Source: Bradyrhizobium amphicarpaeae | GTDB lineage: Bacteria > Pseudomonadota > Alphaproteobacteria > Rhizobiales > Xanthobacteraceae | Reading direction: 5' to 3' | Assembly (NCBI RefSeq): GCF_002266435.3 | Contig: NZ_CP029426.2 | Location: 5,858,001-5,922,000 of the forward strand | DNA: 64,000 nucleotides | Part shown: piece after piece, positions 63,595 to 64,000 of the stretch | How the letters are laid out: each line of letters begins with the position of its first letter | Numbering within the stretch: position 1 is the first letter of the stretch | The notes under the pieces: model-generated | Databases searched by the model: none | What the model was told of the DNA's origin: nothing | Seen by the model: only the letters and a program-made list of their open reading frames with translations | Program-made: the position numbers and the translations under genes

Positions 63595-64000
63595 ATGAAT
63601 TTGGCTCGCGAATCGATTGAACTGCTGGAACAGGTCGCACGAATCCTGTGGTTCGAAGGCACCAAGCACGGCTTGCGCGACCGCGAGTGGATGGCGCTGC
63701 GCTTCCTCTCCCGCGCCAACCGCTTTTCCCGGACGCCCTCGGCGCTCGCGAGTTACGTCGGCACCACGCGCGGCACCGCCTCCTTCATCATCGGGGAGCT
63801 CGAGCGACTCGGCTATATCGAGCGAAAACGCTCGGCGACCGACAAGCGCTCGGTGATGCTGAGCGTGACGCAGCAGGGCAAGAAATTCCTGGCGCGCGAC
63901 CCCGTCAACGTTCTGGTCGAGGCGATCGCCGTCCTCGACGACGAGGTCAAGATCCGCTTCCGCGACACGTTCCGTCACGTGCTGGATCAGTCGGACGCGG
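63595..64000 (+). CDS. MarR-family transcriptional regulator (3' end outside window)
   Basis: The frame from the ATG at 63595 stays open to the last base, giving 135 visible residues. It contains a MarR-type winged helix: DREWMALRFLSRANRF, PSALASYVGTTRGTASFIIG as the recognition helix-turn-helix, and the wing YIERKRSATDKRSVMLSVT. The C-terminal dimerisation helix is cut by the window end. MarR proteins repress or activate genes in response to small aromatic or stress signals. Its position suggests an adjacent target outside the window. Confidence 0.85.
   Translation, partial: MNLARESIELLEQVARILWFEGTKHGLRDREWMALRFLSRANRFSRTPSALASYVGTTRGTASFIIGELERLGYIERKRSATDKRSVMLSVTQQGKKFLARDPVNVLVEAIAVLDDEVKIRFRDTFRHVLDQSDA

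Overview
The window is high-GC DNA with codon use, palindromic intergenic repeats and gene content typical of Bradyrhizobium or a close relative (Bradyrhizobiaceae, Alphaproteobacteria). This assignment comes from recognising the gene families and repeats, not from a database search. No rRNA, tRNA, CRISPR, prophage or insertion sequence was seen. Genes are densely packed in operons; the first gene (trehalose synthase/maltokinase) and the last (a MarR-type regulator) run off the window.

Layout. 1-10.5 kb: a tight glycogen/trehalose operon (treS-maltokinase, glgB, glgX, treZ, treY). 10.5-15 kb: a polyhydroxyalkanoate-type protein, a DUF3309 mini-protein, and the divergent NHEJ pair ligD/ku with palindromic repeats around them. 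15-23.4 kb: a complete leftward Kdp high-affinity K+ uptake operon, mini-ORF-kdpF-kdpA-kdpB-kdpC-kdpD-kdpE. 23.5-27.2 kb: a run of small, mostly unrecognised proteins (several single-span membrane peptides, a paralogous pair, and a DapA-fold protein without its Schiff-base lysine). 27.4-28 kb: upp. 28-38.6 kb: CoA-ester catabolism, with a leftward operon (TRAP transporter, acyl-CoA dehydrogenase, CoA-transferase) and a rightward operon (class III CoA-transferase, MaoC hydratase, CitE-type lyase, IclR) diverging from one control region; this fits a C5-dicarboxylate such as itaconate, mesaconate or methylsuccinate. 38.8-50.3 kb: an FAH-family protein, an orphan ABC binding protein with a flavoprotein and IclR, an SDR, a GntR regulator, and an amino-acid-like operon (racemase, DadA-like flavoprotein, ThDP enzyme) plus a second racemase. 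50.4-58.3 kb: a hexuronate locus (uxuA, polyol dehydrogenase, TRAP transporter, GntR regulator, divergent fructuronate reductase). 58.4-64 kb: NTF2-like protein, HAD phosphatase, epimerase, beta-lactamase-fold hydrolase, dienelactone hydrolase, MarR.

The most interesting signal is regulatory. A roughly 40-bp bipartite element, a 17-bp box (TTATGANATYCCTATAM) followed after exactly 14 bp by CTCATCTCG, occurs three times with identical spacing: leftward before the kdp operon (23528-23566), rightward before the small-protein gene at 23759 (23649-23687), and rightward before the mini-membrane-protein operon at 26393 (26275-26313). A degenerate fourth copy precedes the gene at 24659. The 17-bp box has the 6-5-6 layout of the E. 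coli KdpE site, so these genes may form one KdpDE regulon. A second regulatory signal is a near-symmetrical 33-bp element between ligD and ku that reads as a general-stress sigma (EcfG/RpoE2-type) promoter on both strands.
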